Source: Ursus arctos
Lineage: Eukaryota > Chordata > Mammalia > Carnivora > Ursidae
Length of the DNA: 64,000 nucleotides
Direction of reading: 5' to 3'
NCBI RefSeq assembly: GCF_023065955.2
Contig: NW_026622886.1
Location: forward strand, 8,070,001 to 8,134,000
Below the pieces are notes generated by a model. The model saw only the letters and a list, made by a program, of their open reading frames with translations, was not told the origin of the DNA and did not search any database. A program made the translations under genes and the position numbers. Shown here in pieces: positions 24,246 to 40,530 of this stretch (position 1 is its first letter; each line of letters begins with the position of its first letter).

Positions 24246-24425
24246 AGTTTTGTGGGAGGCAGTGTGGTTAGTGGGAAAGCATTAGACTGAGGGAGAGGGG
24301 TCAAACAACCATAATTTTGAAACTCAGCCTTCTGTATGTGGCCCTGGAAGACATCGCATCTCTCAGAGCCCCATTTTCCTAACCAAAAATAAAGTGAGAA
24401 TACACATTCTGCCATATAATATAAC
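24246..24425 (+). repeat. MIR SINE, sense
   Basis: GGCAGTGTGGTTAGTGGGAA, GAAACTCAGCCTTCTGTATG, CTCAGAGCCCCATTTTCCTA. Confidence 0.8.
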
Positions 24426-24439
24426 ACCACAACTGAAAG

Positions 24440-24620
24440 CTATTATTTCTTAAGCTTTTAGTATGTGGTAGACTCTGTGCTAAACATTTTCCTTCAGTTA
24501 TTTCACTTACTCACCAACTCAGTGTGGTACTATCATTCCCCCTCATTTTGCAGATGAGCAAATTGAGGCCAGAGAACTTACCCAAGCTCATGAACAGCAG
24601 AGCTCATAAGAGCTACTATG
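24440..24620 (-). repeat. MIR SINE, antisense
   Basis: GCTTTTAGTATGTGGTAGAC, CCTCATTTTGCAGATGAGCA, GAACTTACCCAAGCTCATGA. It lies head to head with the sense copy just upstream. Confidence 0.85.
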
Positions 24621-26254
24621 TTTCCAAATCTCAAAGGCTATGAGTCTATTCATGATGATCAAGTCCAGGTCAAAAAGAAATCCCTCCTAACTCATGAATC
24701 ACAAGCACGTCAGCCAAACACTGGTGCTCTTTTAACACTGTCCTCACAAGCTCTGACCAGGTTGCAAGGTTCACCTTCCCATGCCTTGATCTGGGGGATT
24801 GCAGGAGCCCTGAATTTCTCAATGCAACGGTCCTTCTCTACAGGCAACTTGGCTCTCAGATGCCTGGTGCCCTCATTCTGAGAGGGATCAAAGATGAGAA
24901 GAGGTGAGGGGATAATTGCCATGCGATATTTAAGGTCTCTGGTTCTAGAATGGCTCTGATCTGCTCAGGACTTCCACTTCCTCCCTCCATCCACCCCCTG
25001 TTATTCTGGGGCTCTGTTTTTCCACTAGCTGAACTTTACCTTGGGCTCTCTGAAGCCAAATCTCACAGCTTTCCTACCCTTCCCCACCCCCACAAACAGC
25101 CAGGTGGCCGTAGGCCTGGGGATACTTAGCATCTCTCCTCTCTGTGCCATGAATGCCACTGTTAGGTGATACGGTTTACATGAACACAAATCAGAACTGG
25201 GTGTTGGGCAGCATGGGCCATTCCTTCTGTGGCAGCCAAACCATCCCAGGCTCACAAATGCCTATAAATGAATCAGAACATTTTCTCTAGGCCCCCTCCC
25301 CTTCTCTAGACACTAATTTTTTAGCAACTGAGCGAAAACTTCTCTTAGTTCCACTGCGACTGGGATGGACACCTTGTGACTTCCTGTCAAACTCTATTTA
25401 GTGAGTCCCTTTAGCTAGAATCAATGCATACGTGTCTACTCCAGCCTGTCAGAGATTAACACAGGAAAACAAACACCCGAACCCATGGCACCTCCTCTGG
25501 AAGGGTATGCAACTTAACCAGGACATATTGGTTACCTGCTAGCTCTACCAGCCCGTTCTTAGCACTGTGGGTAAACAGAAAGATGGTAAGAGTTGTAAAT
25601 GTGTGGGCCTGCACACATGGAGAAGGGATGGTAAACTGGTGTAAAACTAAAGAACAGCTCTCGGAGGAGTGAAGAACAGTGATCTACCCTGGGTCTAGTA
25701 TATAGCTCACTATCTTTAGCACTTCAGTAAGCCAACCCAGATCGTACAATAAACCATCCAATAACCCATGAGAAAGCTTCTCAGGCTTAAGAAGACACCA
25801 AGTTTCATTGCTTTTGACTGCAATTAGTTTGTGTATTAGCTGATCATGTCAGAAAAAAAATGGCTATTATCAGCCATTATTAATATATTTTAACTGGTTT
25901 TCATGGAAAAATCATTGACACACAAAATGTGGCGGGTGGTTTTTCCCAACATTGAGAGAAAACTGATAAAAAAAAAATAGTCCTCAGCATTGAAAAGCTG
26001 GTTCAGGGGAAGGAGCACCACGATAAGGATTAGAAATAGGGTTCAAGGCTTGGTTTCGTTGGAACCACACGGCAATAAAATTGGGGTCGACAGGGGAGGC
26101 CGGAGCTGGAGAGGCGGGCTATGGAAGAAAATCAAAGAGAAGCATACTGAGGGGAACCCTGGCAGTAGGGAGTCAAAAAACCAATGTGGAGGAAGTTGCA
26201 AAATGGGTAGCATCTTCCGTGGCTAAAGAGTCCTAGCCCTTGGTCTGTTCTGAT
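24621..26254. other. Unique intronic sequence
   Basis: No exon or named repeat recognised; AT-rich at 25840-25980. Confidence 0.5.
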
Positions 26255-26484
26255 TTGGAATGCAACTTTTGGATAGACAAAGCAAGTGTAGATTCTGTTT
26301 CTTAGAGGTGGGTCTTGGACAAGCAATTTCACCCCTCTAGCCTCAGATCACTCACCAGGCAGCTAGGATGGGTCATGTCTACCTCACAGGGTGAGAGATA
26401 GGCAAGCAAAGATTTTGGTACAGTGCCTGGAGCACAATAAATACACCTCAGGGAAAGGTAGTTATCATTTTTGGTGACCCCCTG
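26255..26484 (+). repeat. MIR SINE, sense, diverged
   Basis: GGGTCTTGGACAAGCAATTT, CACCCCTCTAGCCTCAG, ACAGTGCCTGGAGCACAATA. Confidence 0.75.
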
Positions 26485-27690
26485 CTGGAGTGGCATTTAG
26501 AAATCTCCAAGCTTTTTTCTCTGGGAATATGAATGGTGTATTATGGCCCTAAGATGGGACTGGACTGACCAAGTAATGCAGACAGCAGAACAGGTGCTTC
26601 CCCTCTCAGAGGGGTTAGATGCGTCCCTCTGGGTGGAATACAGCTCTTAGGTCTCTCCCCACCCAAAAATGACCCCCTCTGGGAATTTCCCATGCAGCTT
26701 TGGAGAATTGGGTTTTTAGTAAAGATAGTGTTTTGTTTTTGCAACGTTCGAACTTTGGGCAAGGTGTGACTATTCTACACCAATGCCAGGGAGGTGGGCA
26801 GGGAAATGAGACCTGAAGAATGGGAAGTTGATGAGGGTGTTCAAAACCTAGGGGACAGCATGGGCCAAGACCCAGAGTATCTGAACAGCAGGAGCTGGAA
26901 GGGATAGTGATGAGAGGATGATGAAGGAGGAGGCAGCGGTCAGACTGGTGCTCATTAGAGCCATTTTATGACACTTCATCCCAAGAGTTCAATGAAGGGT
27001 TTTAATCCAGACAGTGAAATTCTCTCTTAAACCAGCCCTTTTAGCTCCCATAATGACCCCAGCATCTTTCTTGGCTAGAACCCACCACACTTTCCTCTCC
27101 ACATTCCATCTCCATTCCCCATGGCCTCCCACCATTCCCATCCAAGCACCATCCAAATGCAACAGCAAGGGCAGTAGGGAAACAAAAGGATGAGTCCCCT
27201 CACTGTCATCATCAGTCTGGGTAGGGCCAGTCAATGAGGGGACATCTTTGAGTCAGCAAATAAAACCCTGCGCAGATGTCTTCAATATACAGCCACTTGT
27301 GCCTAAACATGAGCTCATGGCAAACCCCAGAGTCAAGTAACTTAAGGTAATGAAAGTCCCCTTGCTTATTATGAAAGCAAAAAAATAAATCCATCTTCAG
27401 CTGAATGACTCCCAGACTGCATCAAGTCAAGAGCCATGGCTTTCCAGGCACTTTAAGCCTCTCTCTCCCTATAAAAATACTCCCATCAACTTAATCTAAG
27501 TGGCCCTAAGTTTGCTTTCAGAGGTACAAAAAGGGTGAGCAACAAGAAAAAACCTCAGAAAATCAATAAAAAGTATAAACTGTTTTCCCATTTGAGAGAG
27601 GCATGGACGTCCCTCCGGCACTGGGCTGTAATAGTCCCTCCGTTTCCTTCATGTTGCATCTGAAAAGAACTATGTGAACAGAGCCACTCT
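26485..27690. other. Unique intronic sequence
   Basis: No gene. Faint L2-like wording near 26870-27060 is not enough for a call. Confidence 0.45.
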
Positions 27691-27994
27691 GGAGGGCAAA
27701 CTGGCAGGTGCTGTTAAAATGAAAAATATACCTACTTATGTCCAGGAATTCCAGCTGTATATTTGCTATTAAGAAATATTTGCACACGTTAAAAAGAGAA
27801 ACAGACAACTATTTATTGTCGTGCTCTTCGTAAACAGGAAAAGCTATTAGAAACCTAGACGCCTATCAATAGGGAAATGGCTAAATAAACACATTCTATA
27901 CTTACAGGGATACATATTATAGTACTATAATAGTATAGAGTAATATATAATATTATATAGTATAAGGCAATTAACATCTAGCATATCAGTTGAT

Positions 27995-28215
27995 TATATT
28001 TTAGAACCAGCCCAGTGGGGTTTAAATACAGGCTCTGCTGTAATCTTGAACTCAAGTTATCTAATTCTTTTAAGCCTCAGTTTCCTCATCTGTAAAGTGA
28101 GAATGACAGTAGCATGCTTGCCTCATAGGACTATTGAGAGAATTAAATGAGTTAATGCACGTTAACTATTTAGAATGGTGCCTGGCACAGAATAACCACT
28201 TTATACCTGTTAGCT
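27995..28215 (+). repeat. MIR SINE, sense, inside an older L1
   Basis: AAATACAGGCTCTGCTGTAA, GCCTCAGTTTCCTCATCTGT, AATTAAATGAGTTAATGCAC, GTGCCTGGCACAGAATAACC. Well preserved. Confidence 0.93.
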
Positions 28216-28478
28216 TTTTAAAATTATAATCCCATGGAATACTATACGTAGAATGAAGTGAATATATATGAGAACAAGCCCTAATACACATTGTTCAGTT
28301 ACAGAAGCATGTGGTATTCCACTATTTAGGGTATTGTATCATTCATGTGTCTAAGGGAAAAACTACTATAAATTTCCTTTGGGTACCTATGTATGTAAAT
28401 GCATAGGGAGGAAAGGACCTGGAGAAGAAGCTAGAATTAGAGGAAGTGGTCAAAAAGGACAATAGCCCTATCTAATTT

Positions 28479-28480
<2 letters not shown>

Positions 28481-28527
<47 letters not shown>
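28481..28527. repeat. (GATA)n microsatellite
   Basis: About 11 perfect GATA units followed by GATT/GATG variants. Confidence 0.98.
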
Positions 28528-28614
28528 GATTGATGGATACACATGTACACACAGTTACATACACACATGGATGTAGAATGTATTCATAGAATACTTGTGA
28601 TTTTTAAAATATGG

Positions 28615-28758
28615 AGAAAACTTAAAGGGCCAAGGTATTGCAAATTATTATTCCCTTTTTATAAATGAGGAAACCAAAGCTTAAAGACATCCAATAAGGT
28701 GCCTAAGTGCACATCGCCAACAGGCCCCAGAGGAAAGATTTAAGCCCAGCTCTGCCCA
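28615..28758 (-). repeat. MIR SINE fragment, antisense
   Basis: TTTTTATAAATGAGGAAACC, AAAGCTTAAAGACATCC, GATTTAAGCCCAGCTCTGC. Confidence 0.78.
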
Positions 28759-29378
28759 CCCCACGGCCTTTCCACCACCCCACGCTGCCTCTCAAGGCCA
28801 CCCAGGAGTTGATGATGACAAAAGCTAAAAGAAGGGGCCTCCTTGTACATACTGGCTGGAATGGTAAAAGCCAAATGCAATGGAGAATTGTGTTGTTGTT
28901 TTTGTTTTTAATTAATGAACCTGTTGGAATGTGCCATTCAGCAGTGGAGCTGAATGGTTCCTGCTGTTCCTGCAAAACAAACAAAAGTCCCTCCACCCAA
29001 GCCACTTCTGTGGCCACTCTTCTAGCCTTATCTATCCAGGGATTGTGAAAAGGACACAGAACTGTGGGAGAGGCACCTTCTCCAGCCAGCCGGGACCCAG
29101 TCTCTGATCTTCCTGCCACCACACCAGCCCTCTATGTAGACTGGGCATCTTGCCCTGGACAGCCCCAACTCATCCCCATCTAGAAGGGGAAGAGTCTTGA
29201 AATCCAAGGTGTCTTGTCTCCATTAGCTTTACTTCTCCCTGGGTTTCAGTGTGATAAACTGAGTCATTATTTTACTTTGTCTTGGTGGTTTTGAGGGTCT
29301 CTTTCAGCTCTAATAGCCAAAGAACATTAAAATTTTCCTTTATTTTTCTCTTTATACCCTAAACTAATAATAATAATA

Positions 29379-29412
<34 letters not shown>

Positions 29413-29635
29413 TTATTTCTCCCTCCCATAAGATGATATTTACTTAAAACCTCAGGTCATTTTGGCTCTCTTCATATTTTTAACGAAAACTTTCCCGAAT
29501 CAATAAGTAAATGCTTTGAATGTTAATGCTCTGTTACCTTTCAGTCCAAGGAAGGGTCATTTGCCTTAGAATATCAAGGGTAAATGAAAGTTGAAAATGT
29601 TTTGAAGAATTGCATAACTAAGAATGAATTCGCCT
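28759..29635. other. Unique intronic sequence with an AAT/ATT inverted array
   Basis: No gene. At 29365-29417 AAT units run into ATT units, forming a perfect inverted repeat at the junction. Confidence 0.6.
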
Positions 29636-29800
29636 TACCATTTGGTAGCTGGATGACCTCGGGGAAGCACAACCTTTCCTAGACTTGATGTTTTCCATCT
29701 GAAAAAATGGGTGTGATACCTACTCTTAAGGTTGCTGGGTGGATGAAGGACATGGGATCTGTGAAGTGCTTGTGCCCAGTAAGAGTCTGAGAGATGTCCC
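29636..29800 (+). repeat. MIR SINE, sense
   Basis: GGTAGCTGGATGACCTCGGG, TTTTCCATCTGAAAAAATGG, GTGAAGTGCTTGTGCCCAGT. Confidence 0.8.
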
Positions 29801-33775
<3,975 letters not shown>

Positions 33776-33870
33776 TCAGATCCTTATAGGGAATAATGCG
33801 GCTGTGGGCACCGGAGTGCGTGAACCGGAACGCGCCTCGGACCTACGCTTGCCGAGTGGTCCCCGGAGCG

Positions 33871-34214
33871 GCGCCCGCGTGCCCCACCTCGCCAGTACCC
33901 TGACCACACACCGACCCTTCTCTCTGAGCTCTTCAGACCCGAACCAGAATCAACTGCCACCCACCACAACACCAGTCCGTCCTCGGGTCACAGGCCGCCC
34001 TGGTCCTGGAGACCCTGACTGCGCCTGGTGGAAAGGTTAGGGAAAAAGGCTAATAACTCTCTACCTTCTCTGGAAAGAGCGGAGTCAGAGGGGAAAGGAC
34101 CAACTGACAACCTACACACCCACCCCCGACTGTCCTGGATGTGAGGACGCCATCTGCTCTTGGGAGCTGACTATAATGGACTGTTGTTTCCGCGGGCTCA
34201 CCCAGAGTAAACTG
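33871..34214. other. Unique sequence upstream of TIMP3
   Basis: CpG density falls off here; no repeat or exon recognised. Confidence 0.5.
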
Positions 34215-34560
34215 TGAAGTCATTCAACAAACACTGTTTCAGATGTTGGATTGAGCAAAACAAAGCCCTTGCTTCCATGAAAGTTGAAGGCAATGCATCA
34301 GCGAATTCACCAATACATCGGGTAATTCTCTGTGGTGATAGTACCATGAAGAAACAAAACTTAGTGATGGGTTAGAAATCACTGGGGGGGGGGGGGGGAG
34401 GGGGCTGTCACTGCTTTCTATGGGATAGTGAGAGAAGGTCTCTCTAAAGAGGTGACATTCTAGCTGAAAGGTGAGCAAGGAGGAGCAGGAGGAAATCATG
34501 TGGAAATCTGGGAGGAGAGAACACCAGTCAGGAAGAATGCAAGTGCAAAGGCCCAGAGCT
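34215..34560 (-). repeat. L2 LINE 3' part, antisense
   Basis: CATTCAACAAACACTGTTTC, GATTGAGCAAAACAAAGCCC, AGGTGACATTCTAGCTGAAA, GCAAGTGCAAAGGCCCAGAG. A run of 15 G followed by A and 5 G (34384-34404) sits inside. Confidence 0.85.
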
Positions 34561-36530
34561 TATTTGAAAAACAATGAGTAGAAAGGGCAAGAGGAAATGG
34601 TAACCCCACCAAGGCCAGACAAGTCTTCATCCTTCAGCAAGGAATTTGGGGGTGAATTGATCCAAAACTGGGGCAACTTACACCGGATTCTGGAGAACTA
34701 CCCAGATCTTAGACTACTAGCTGTAATGGATAATTGCTAATAACTAATACTATGACTCTCCTTATTATTAAGTAACATCTTGATTCTGCCTTATAGTTTC
34801 CATGCCACACCTCATTATATCTCACAAAAAAATTTTTCGATAGGAAAAACACAAAGTACTATTCACACTTTCCAGATGAGGAAACTGGCACAGAAAGGTG
34901 GCATGATTTGGAAAGCAGCCAGAAACTCCATTCACTCATTTGCACAGGAAGAAAGATTTTATTTCCCTGGACTTCAGCAGTAATTAGCTGTCACCGTGCA
35001 GATGCCCTTTTGCAGCTGGAGTCTTCTGTCTTTCTATTCTTGTGTCTCTTTCCCTTTCTCTCCTAACTCATTCTGTTTAGAAAGAGGCTTGAATGTTTTG
35101 GCTATAGAAATGCAGAAAGTTTGGAACAACATACTCCTCAGAAATGCAAGCTCAATTTCTTTCTCAGAAACTCTATTTACACCTCAGAGAAGTGACACTG
35201 GGATGGCAGAAGCAGAAAATTTCATTGAAATGGTATTTCCAAGAACATTTTTTAAAGTCCTTTGCCGTCCCCCTCCTTAAGAATTGTAGCTGTAAGGAAG
35301 GAATCAAGTTTCCACATTTTTCTGCCCTATCCCCTTCCCAACTTTTAAGCCCCTTTCCACCTTAACTCTAACTATAGCCTGGCCCCAGATAGATCTTTCC
35401 CTCTTTCAATGTTTACTTCAGCACTTAGCTCACTGTTTCATGGAATATAATTGTATCATTTCCCCAACCATACTAGAAATACTTTGAGACCTGAGATATT
35501 TGGCCACACTGCTTTTTTAGCCCTCTGAATACAAAATAGGGTCCCAGGAGACTTGGGTGTGGGTATGGCCAACAGCCCATAGAGTCTGGAACAATGGACA
35601 CTCCAGAGGCCACTCTAAGGATCCAGGTTGAATGAGGGCATACTTGGTGGGATTTGAGAGTTTTGCTTATCCTTGCATGGTGCCAGTCATGTGGCAGGTT
35701 TTATAAGCCTTTCCAGACCAAGTCCACTTTGGTTAAGCATCTTATGTGATAAAGGCCCTCTCTTCTCTCTTTTTTTTTTCTTTTCACTTTATGATTTTGT
35801 CCAAAATGCCAATATTTTCTCCAAAGGAAGGCTTGCCTACAACAGGAGTATCAGACAGGCAACTTTTGCTGAACTTCAAGCAGCAGGTTCCTTATAGAAA
35901 GCATCTGAAGCATTTGATTATGGCAACTATTTAATTACGTAAAAGCACCAAGAGTAATCTGATTGTTTTTCCAGCTGAAAGGTAATGAAATTGCCTTTTG
36001 GTTTATTTCCTCTCCCTCCCCATCCTAAGCTGGTCCACAAGGTACCTTTGGAGTTTAGCTTCCCTTTCATTTGGGAAGTTCTCCCTAATATCTAACCCAA
36101 GGGGACTCCCCTCTGCCCACCCATGAGAATTCAGCTTGGTCCTCTCCCTGAGGAAGAGAAGGAACAAGTTCCACAAATCCTTGTGAAGGAGAGCCCAACT
36201 GCCAGGGTCAGCCTCTACAGCAAGCAGACCTCCCAGGCCTCAATCTGGATGTCATGGTGTCCTTAGACCTAAAATATATAAGACTTACTTTTTCAAGACG
36301 ATTTTATAAGCTAGATGGAGTGGACCTGCGGCCAATGGTAAGAAGGACTATACCAGCTCTCCCACTTTCTCTTGACAGCTAGGAACAAGGATAGATTTGT
36401 AAACCTCAGAAGAACTGCAGGGTTTTAAAATCTCTCTGGGCTACCCTCAAACCAACCCAGGCTGACCTGGTGTCCCCTTTCCTGTAACTTTTCTAGGGAA
36501 GGTGAGTTCATGTCCCCTTCATATCAAGTC
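34561..36530. other. Mostly unique upstream sequence
   Basis: A weak antisense MIR trace (TTTCCAGATGAGGAAACTGG) lies at about 34750-34930. Nothing else recognised. Confidence 0.5.
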
Positions 36531-36750
36531 ACAGGATGCTGGAATTTATGAGAAGTCTCTCATAGACATTTAGAGGTCCTTTAAAAGGACCTCAGAGACT
36601 ACCCATCCTAATTTTATAGGTGGGAAAGATAAGGTTCAGACAGGTGAGAAAATTGCCATTCACAGTCAGCTAGTGGCTGAGCCAGGATTGCTTTGCAGCT
36701 GCTGATTCCTTATCTGGCTCTCTCCCACGCACTCGTGGACCTCAGTTTCC
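36531..36750 (-). repeat. MIR-like SINE, antisense, with a 21-base hairpin
   Basis: TTTTATAGGTGGGAAAGATA, TCAGCTAGTGGCTGAGCCAG. A stem of 10 with a 1-base loop is at 36573-36593. Confidence 0.65.
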
Positions 36751-37079
36751 CCAGCTGCAGCACATGACCTAATGCTTGCACCCTAGTGATAGAAACTCCA
36801 GCCACTCGTGCTCCTGAATCTGCATTTCAGATCTGCAGATGAGTTTCAGTCTCTTTGTTCAGTGTGTAACACATGGACAGTCCTGCCTGCCACCTGCCCT
36901 AGATAAAAAGTTCTCCATCATGATAATAATCACCTCTGAGCCAATCAGAACAAATACCGCTCTGTTCTCCTCAGGTTTATCTCTTGTGTGTTTATTTTTT
37001 CCCTTTCTAAATTAGTATTTAATACTTTTTGAAAACATTCCAAACATTACTGCAAAGAAGTGCATGAAACTTTATTTCT

Positions 37080-37111
37080 GGGGGACGAAAGGGGGCTGGG
37101 GTGTCGGGGGG
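37080..37111 (+). other. G-quadruplex motif
   Basis: Four G-runs (5, 5, 4 and 6 G) with loops of 6, 2 and 4 bases. Confidence 0.7.
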
Positions 37112-37270
37112 AAGCAAAAGACCTGAGGTTGGTTCCAAATGTTGCTGCAGAAGAACAGTTGTGTCTGTGGACAAGTCACCTCACCTGTCCAGACCTCAAT
37201 TTCTGTGTTATTGGATGAAAGCTATAATTTAATGGTCTCCAAGAGCCCCCTTGGCTCAAAAAGTCATAAG
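37112..37270 (+). repeat. MIR SINE, sense
   Basis: GACCTGAGGTTGGTTCCAAA, GGACAAGTCACCTCACCTG, CAGACCTCAATTTCTGTG. Confidence 0.72.
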
Positions 37271-37599
37271 ATTCCATGGGAAACTCTCAAGGACAAGGAA
37301 GGGAAGATAGATCTTGCCATTTAAACAGGTTTGAGACAAATCGAATGTGCCCAGGACTGAAGCACATCCATCAATCTCTCAATCAACACTTATTGAGTTC
37401 CTATTCTGTTCTCTCCTCTAAGACTCAGGCTGAAAACAAAGATTGTGATGGTGAAGTTTTAGGAGAGACTGAAACTCTCGTTTCTGATAGAGCCCTGTTT
37501 AAATTACTTGTTTATCTGTCTGTTTACTTCTTGGGTCATAAGCACTGAAAGGTCAGGAAGTATGTCTTTTGTTGTCTCTATGTCATATTTTCAAAATTC

Positions 37600-37840
37600 A
37601 TTGGACTACTGTTGCAGTTTAAATGTCACCTCCTCCAGAAAGCCTTCTCTCATTCCCCTCCCCAGTGTTCATCAGTCACCTGCAGGTGTATCCCCCAGCA
37701 CCCTGTGATCCTTTCTTTCATACCACTTAGCAGACAATAATGTGATTGTTTATCCCTCAGTTTTCCTTCCTGGATAGAGGAAGCCCCTTGAAGACTGTGT
37801 TGGTAACTAAGAAGTCAGCAGGTATTGGTTGAATGAGTCA
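37600..37840 (+). repeat. L2 LINE 3' end
   Basis: AAATGTCACCTCCTCCAGAA, AGCCTTCTCTCATTCCCC, ATACCACTTAGCAGACAATA and a final GGTTGAATGAG. Confidence 0.82.
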
Positions 37841-39269
37841 AATTGATTGGTCCAACCAACCCCTTCCCACTATTCAGATAGGCAGGTGGTAGCTCCTTGG
37901 AGAGCTCACAGAGCCCTATCCCTCTGGCCGGTGCTAGGGGGCGCTATAAGCCAGAGAACACCCATTCCCTCAGCCTGCAGTCTCCGCCAGTCTCACTGAG
38001 AAGGCGGGAGAAGCAGTTCCACACAACTCACCCAGTTTGAGTGGGTGAAACTAACCCCTCCCGTCTGCAATGGCCACAAAGCTGTCCGTTAGCATCCCGT
38101 CTGGGTCCGCAGCTGCCCAGCTCCTCCACCCCCAAGCTGGCCACATGTCAACCCAAGGGGAGACACGCTCTCAGGAAGCTACATACTTGTGAATCATGGG
38201 TGTGGGGGGATCGGGGAGATCTGGGAACACAGCAGACAATGCTGTGATCCCACTCTTTCAGGGCAGAGCTGGTCTCTGGAAATTAAACCAGGAGAAGGTG
38301 ATGACAAGACATGTGTTGGTTCCGTTGCCTCGTAGGGAAACACCTCTTTACTTCCCTTCCCTTTCCCCTCTAGACCCTAGCCACAATGCCTTCCCCCAAA
38401 CCCACAGTCCTCATCTGAAAGTCATTACATTCAAAATAGCCTTTTCCAAGCAACAGACAGCCCTGGTCCACCCATCACCATGAGCCCTGGCCAGACCCTC
38501 AGTGGGGTTGCTGCCCAGCCCTGGGAATTATGAACCTGAGATGGTAAGCACTTCTGGTTCTCTGTGTGTCTGGCACCAGCAAGGAGTAAACACCTTTTCT
38601 CACTTCCATCTGGAGCCAATTTCATGGCAGTAAAATCGCAGAGCGTCTCTTGCCCCAGCTCCCCACTAGTCCTGCCATGGAGTGAAGACCCCTCAGTAAG
38701 AGTCTATGGCTGCATTCACCTGAATCCTGAGCTTTTCACATTTCCTTCCACCCCCAACTACTCCCAGGGATTTTTAAGCCAGAAAACACACATGTGTGGT
38801 AGAGACATGTTGTGCCCCATGTTTTCTGGTGGTGAGAGATGGGAAACAGAGTTAATACTTCAGCTCTTGCTTTAAAAAAAAAAAAAACGTATTATTTATT
38901 TATTAATTTTTGACTATGTACTCAGTGACTTATGTGCTCAGTCAATCAATTATTTCCGTGAACAGTAATATTAGGTGGAGGGAGACCTTCTCTTCCTCAA
39001 CCCTGTCTTAATGCCTTCCTTATGCTGGTGAAGTTCATGTGTTTTTCCTTTAAAAATGAGTAGCTGCTTTGTGGTTTCTTTGAAGGTTGCACGTGCAGCT
39101 TTGCAGAGAAGACACATGTGAGTGTCTCTGCTGGGTGCTCTCGTGGCTTGGGAGGGAATGAGATGGACGGTATGGCCAGTCTCCTGTCTGATGGGACTGG
39201 AGATTCTGTTTCTGGCAAGGCGCTTGAGCTCTCTTCAACAGAACCTCATGGAACTGAAACTGACCTGTC
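37841..39269. other. Unique upstream sequence
   Basis: No exon or transposon recognised. It carries the CTCF-like motif at 37928-37946 and an A-run at 38873-38887. Confidence 0.5.
37928..37946 (+). promoter_or_regulatory. Candidate CTCF site
   Basis: CCGGTGCTAGGGGGCGCTA carries the complete AGGGGGCGCTA core of the CTCF consensus, with a poorer upstream half. It lies about 4.3 kb upstream of TIMP3. Confidence 0.5.
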
Positions 39270-40530
39270 CTGTGTGATGGGGATGGTCCAAAGAGCATTT
39301 GACACCGTTGACCACATCCTTCTTCAAACTTGGCTGCTGAGACTCCTCTCTCTGGGTTTTCAATTTCCACCTCTCCAACTGTACCTTCTCAGTCTTCTTG
39401 GCAGACTCTTTGGACTCTTCTTGTCACTAAAATGTAGGTGTTTCCCAATTTTCTGTCCCTGGCTGCTTCTTCCCTTTTAGCCTCCACACACTCCTGGCTA
39501 ATTCTCTACCCTGGTTCTAACTACCACTCTGCTGTGTGCATAGGAATGGGCACTGCAAGCAGCACTATCCCTCTGAGCTCCCTTCTATAGCCAGCTTCCT
39601 CTTGGATAATTCCACCTGGAGGTCCCGTCGCCTCCTCAGACTCCGCTGTCTTTCCCCTGATGCGGTGTTACCCATCCCCGCCCAGGGCACCACCTTTCAC
39701 CAAGTCCTATAGATTCTCACTCCACACATCTCTTCTTACCCTCCCTTTCTCCCCATTCCCACTATTTCTGCCTTGGATCAGGCCCATGTAGCTTCTTTCC
39801 TGACAATTTCAATAGTCACATAATTGGTCACCCTGTCCAGAGTCTGTCTCTGTCAAATGCAACTTTTACCCTGCTGCTTATGTAAAGTTTTTCAGATATA
39901 AATCTGAAATCATGCTGTCCTTTGATTAAAATGATTCATTTGTCCTCCATGGCTTTCTGAACAAAGTCTTAAACTCCAAAGAAAGGCATACAAGGCCCTG
40001 TGCTGTGATCTGGTTCTTCCCAGGGCCCTACCTTGGGGGGCCATTGCCGTAGAATACATTGTGATTGCTCCCCCTGTAGTTATGCAACAGTAGGCCCTGT
40101 CCTAGCTTATCTCTCCAAACCTATGCCCTCATTCCCATCTTCTAACCCAACATGAAGTTCCAGATGTCAGTTTCCTGCCTCTAAGGCTTATTCACACTAT
40201 ATACTCTGCCTGGAATCCACCCTCCACCCTCCTCCATCTCATCTGTAAGGATTCTCTTATCTTTCAGGATTCAGCTAGAGTCACCACCTCATGGATGTTT
40301 CCCTGAGCCTCTCTGTTCCTCAACAGAATTGACCTCCCCTCCTTGGCCTCTCTTCCCTCATTCCTTTCACACACACACCGTACACTCCAGATTTCCACCC
40401 AGTGCTTCCCATAATCTGTTGCCCCCAGTGGTTGATGGGTCTTTCTCTCCTCTAGACAGCATCTCAAAAGTCTAGCACAGAATCTGCACATCATAGGTAC
40501 TTACCAAATACTAAAAGAATAAATTAACCA
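39270..40530 (+). repeat. L2 LINE, sense, with reverse-transcriptase remnant
   Basis: The plus frame at 39285-39330 translates to RAFDTVDHILLQTWLLR, the L2 reverse-transcriptase motif with the catalytic-region Asp. Downstream come TGTCCTCCATGGCTTTCTGA, ACAAGGCCCTGTGCTGTGAT and a decayed 3' end near 40490-40530. The body between is diverged, with frameshifts. Confidence 0.8.

Larger units (their letters stand above)
27691..28600 (+). repeat. Old L1M LINE 3' part, sense, split by a MIR
   Basis: Left part: GGAATTCCAGCTGTATATTT, CGCCTATCAATAGGGAAATG. Right part resumes with ATGGAATACTATACGTAGAA and GGGTACCTATGTATGTAAAT. A MIR sits between them. Confidence 0.65.
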
